Of a stretch of 64,000 nt of DNA, positions 63,457-64,000 are shown one piece after another. The translations under genes were made by a program, and so were the position numbers. Each line of letters starts with the position of its first letter. Positions within the stretch are counted from its first letter, which is position 1. A model generated the notes under the pieces. That model did no database searches and was not told the origin of the DNA. It saw nothing but the letters and a program-made list of their open reading frames with translations. Source of the stretch: Schistocephalus solidus (taxonomy: Eukaryota > Platyhelminthes > Cestoda > Diphyllobothriidea > Diphyllobothriidae); NCBI GenBank assembly GCA_017591395.1, contig WEDG01005285.1:1-64000 (forward strand), given 5' to 3'.

Positions 63457-64000
63457 TACGTATTTATTTTATTTATTTATTGCCAGTTTACAGGCAAGGT
63501 CAAAAAAAATATATATATATATACAGCAGAGGGTCGAGCTGACAGTGAAAAAACTCCTGATTTTTGTTTCAGGTGTTTTCAGGAAAAAAAACTGCAGCTT
63601 TTTGATTAATTAAAGTTCTGAACAGGGACGCGTTAACACAGGTGCCCGGTGAAGAACCTCTCCATTTAGTGTTACGGATCCGGTATTCTGCACCAGCAGG
63701 TATGTCGGCGAGCGGCTGTTCGCTGTCGACTGAGAAATAAGCCGATTGAGGTCTGCAGAGCCAGTAATATTGCCCTCAGCATGAAGACCGGCACAGGATT
63801 CAGAGTCCGTGAACGCCATCAGAACCGAAGAGAGCTTCAACAGAGTCAGCACCCAAAAGTTTTCGAAGGTGTCCTGAATGTAGAAAACTAGGGAGAGTTC
63901 GCGTAAACAAGGGATAACTTTGCTGAATTTTGATACTTCTAGGTAGCTTATTCCAGATTGCTATAGCGTTTAACGAAAAAAAACTGTCGGTATCTAACTG
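63457..64000 (-). mobile_element. LINE 3' end running off the right edge
   Basis: The minus strand at 63995-63880 encodes DTDSFFSLNAIAIWNKLPRS, the typical C-terminal FF...N....WN.LP motif of CR1/Jockey-type ORF2 proteins. A 3' UTR follows, then an AATAAATAAATAAAATAAAT tail at 63480-63458 that abuts gag. Contains a short AT microsatellite at 63509-63522. Only the end of the element is in the window. Confidence 0.65.

Overview
This is a eukaryotic window, most likely from a parasitic flatworm and probably a tapeworm of the Spirometra / Schistocephalus kind (inference). The signs are few protein-coding bases split into short exons over long introns, several introns of only 30-65 nt, much decayed retrotransposon sequence (Penelope-like elements, APE-type LINEs, a Ty3/gypsy element), a tRNA-derived SINE family and a divergent kinesin-light-chain-like gene. 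No bacterial operon, rRNA gene or CRISPR array was seen.

Layout. 1-8.7 kb: no gene found, only microsatellite and degenerate CCTAAC-like stretches. 8.7-32.2 kb (+): an unrecognised, polar, partly coiled-coil protein gene reconstructed from about ten small exons. Its introns hold a SINE cluster (22.1-27.3 kb) and three Penelope-like remnants (18.3-19.4, 26.3-27.0, 27.9-28.3 kb). 32.6-34.0 kb (+): an intronless kinesin-light-chain-like TPR gene broken by one frameshift. 34-36.8 kb: nothing recognisable except a weak SINE trace.

36.9-52.9 kb (-): the clearest gene, a PIF1 5'-to-3' DNA helicase. Seven exons with canonical, phase-compatible splice sites give a complete protein of about 674 residues. 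Its introns carry two LINE endonuclease fragments, pieces of three Penelope-like copies, SINEs, a tRNA-like sequence and a duplicated AT-rich block. 53-59 kb: a small spliced gene of unknown function (57.3-56.5 kb, -), a possible lone exon and a possible ligand-gated-channel-like exon. 59.0-63.5 kb (-): a dead Ty3/gypsy element with one recognisable LTR, an RNase H deletion and a LINE-like insertion in integrase. It is capped by a second LINE that runs off the right edge.

The cellular genes do not form a pathway. PIF1 (nuclear or mitochondrial DNA maintenance) and the kinesin-light-chain-like gene are convergent. The most informative observations concern retroelement biology: a Penelope-like copy with a 5' inversion resembling twin priming, a palindromic Penelope terminus, and a LINE endonuclease fused precisely to a Penelope 3' end. 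All exon models come from reading the DNA by eye; no alignment or transcript was available.
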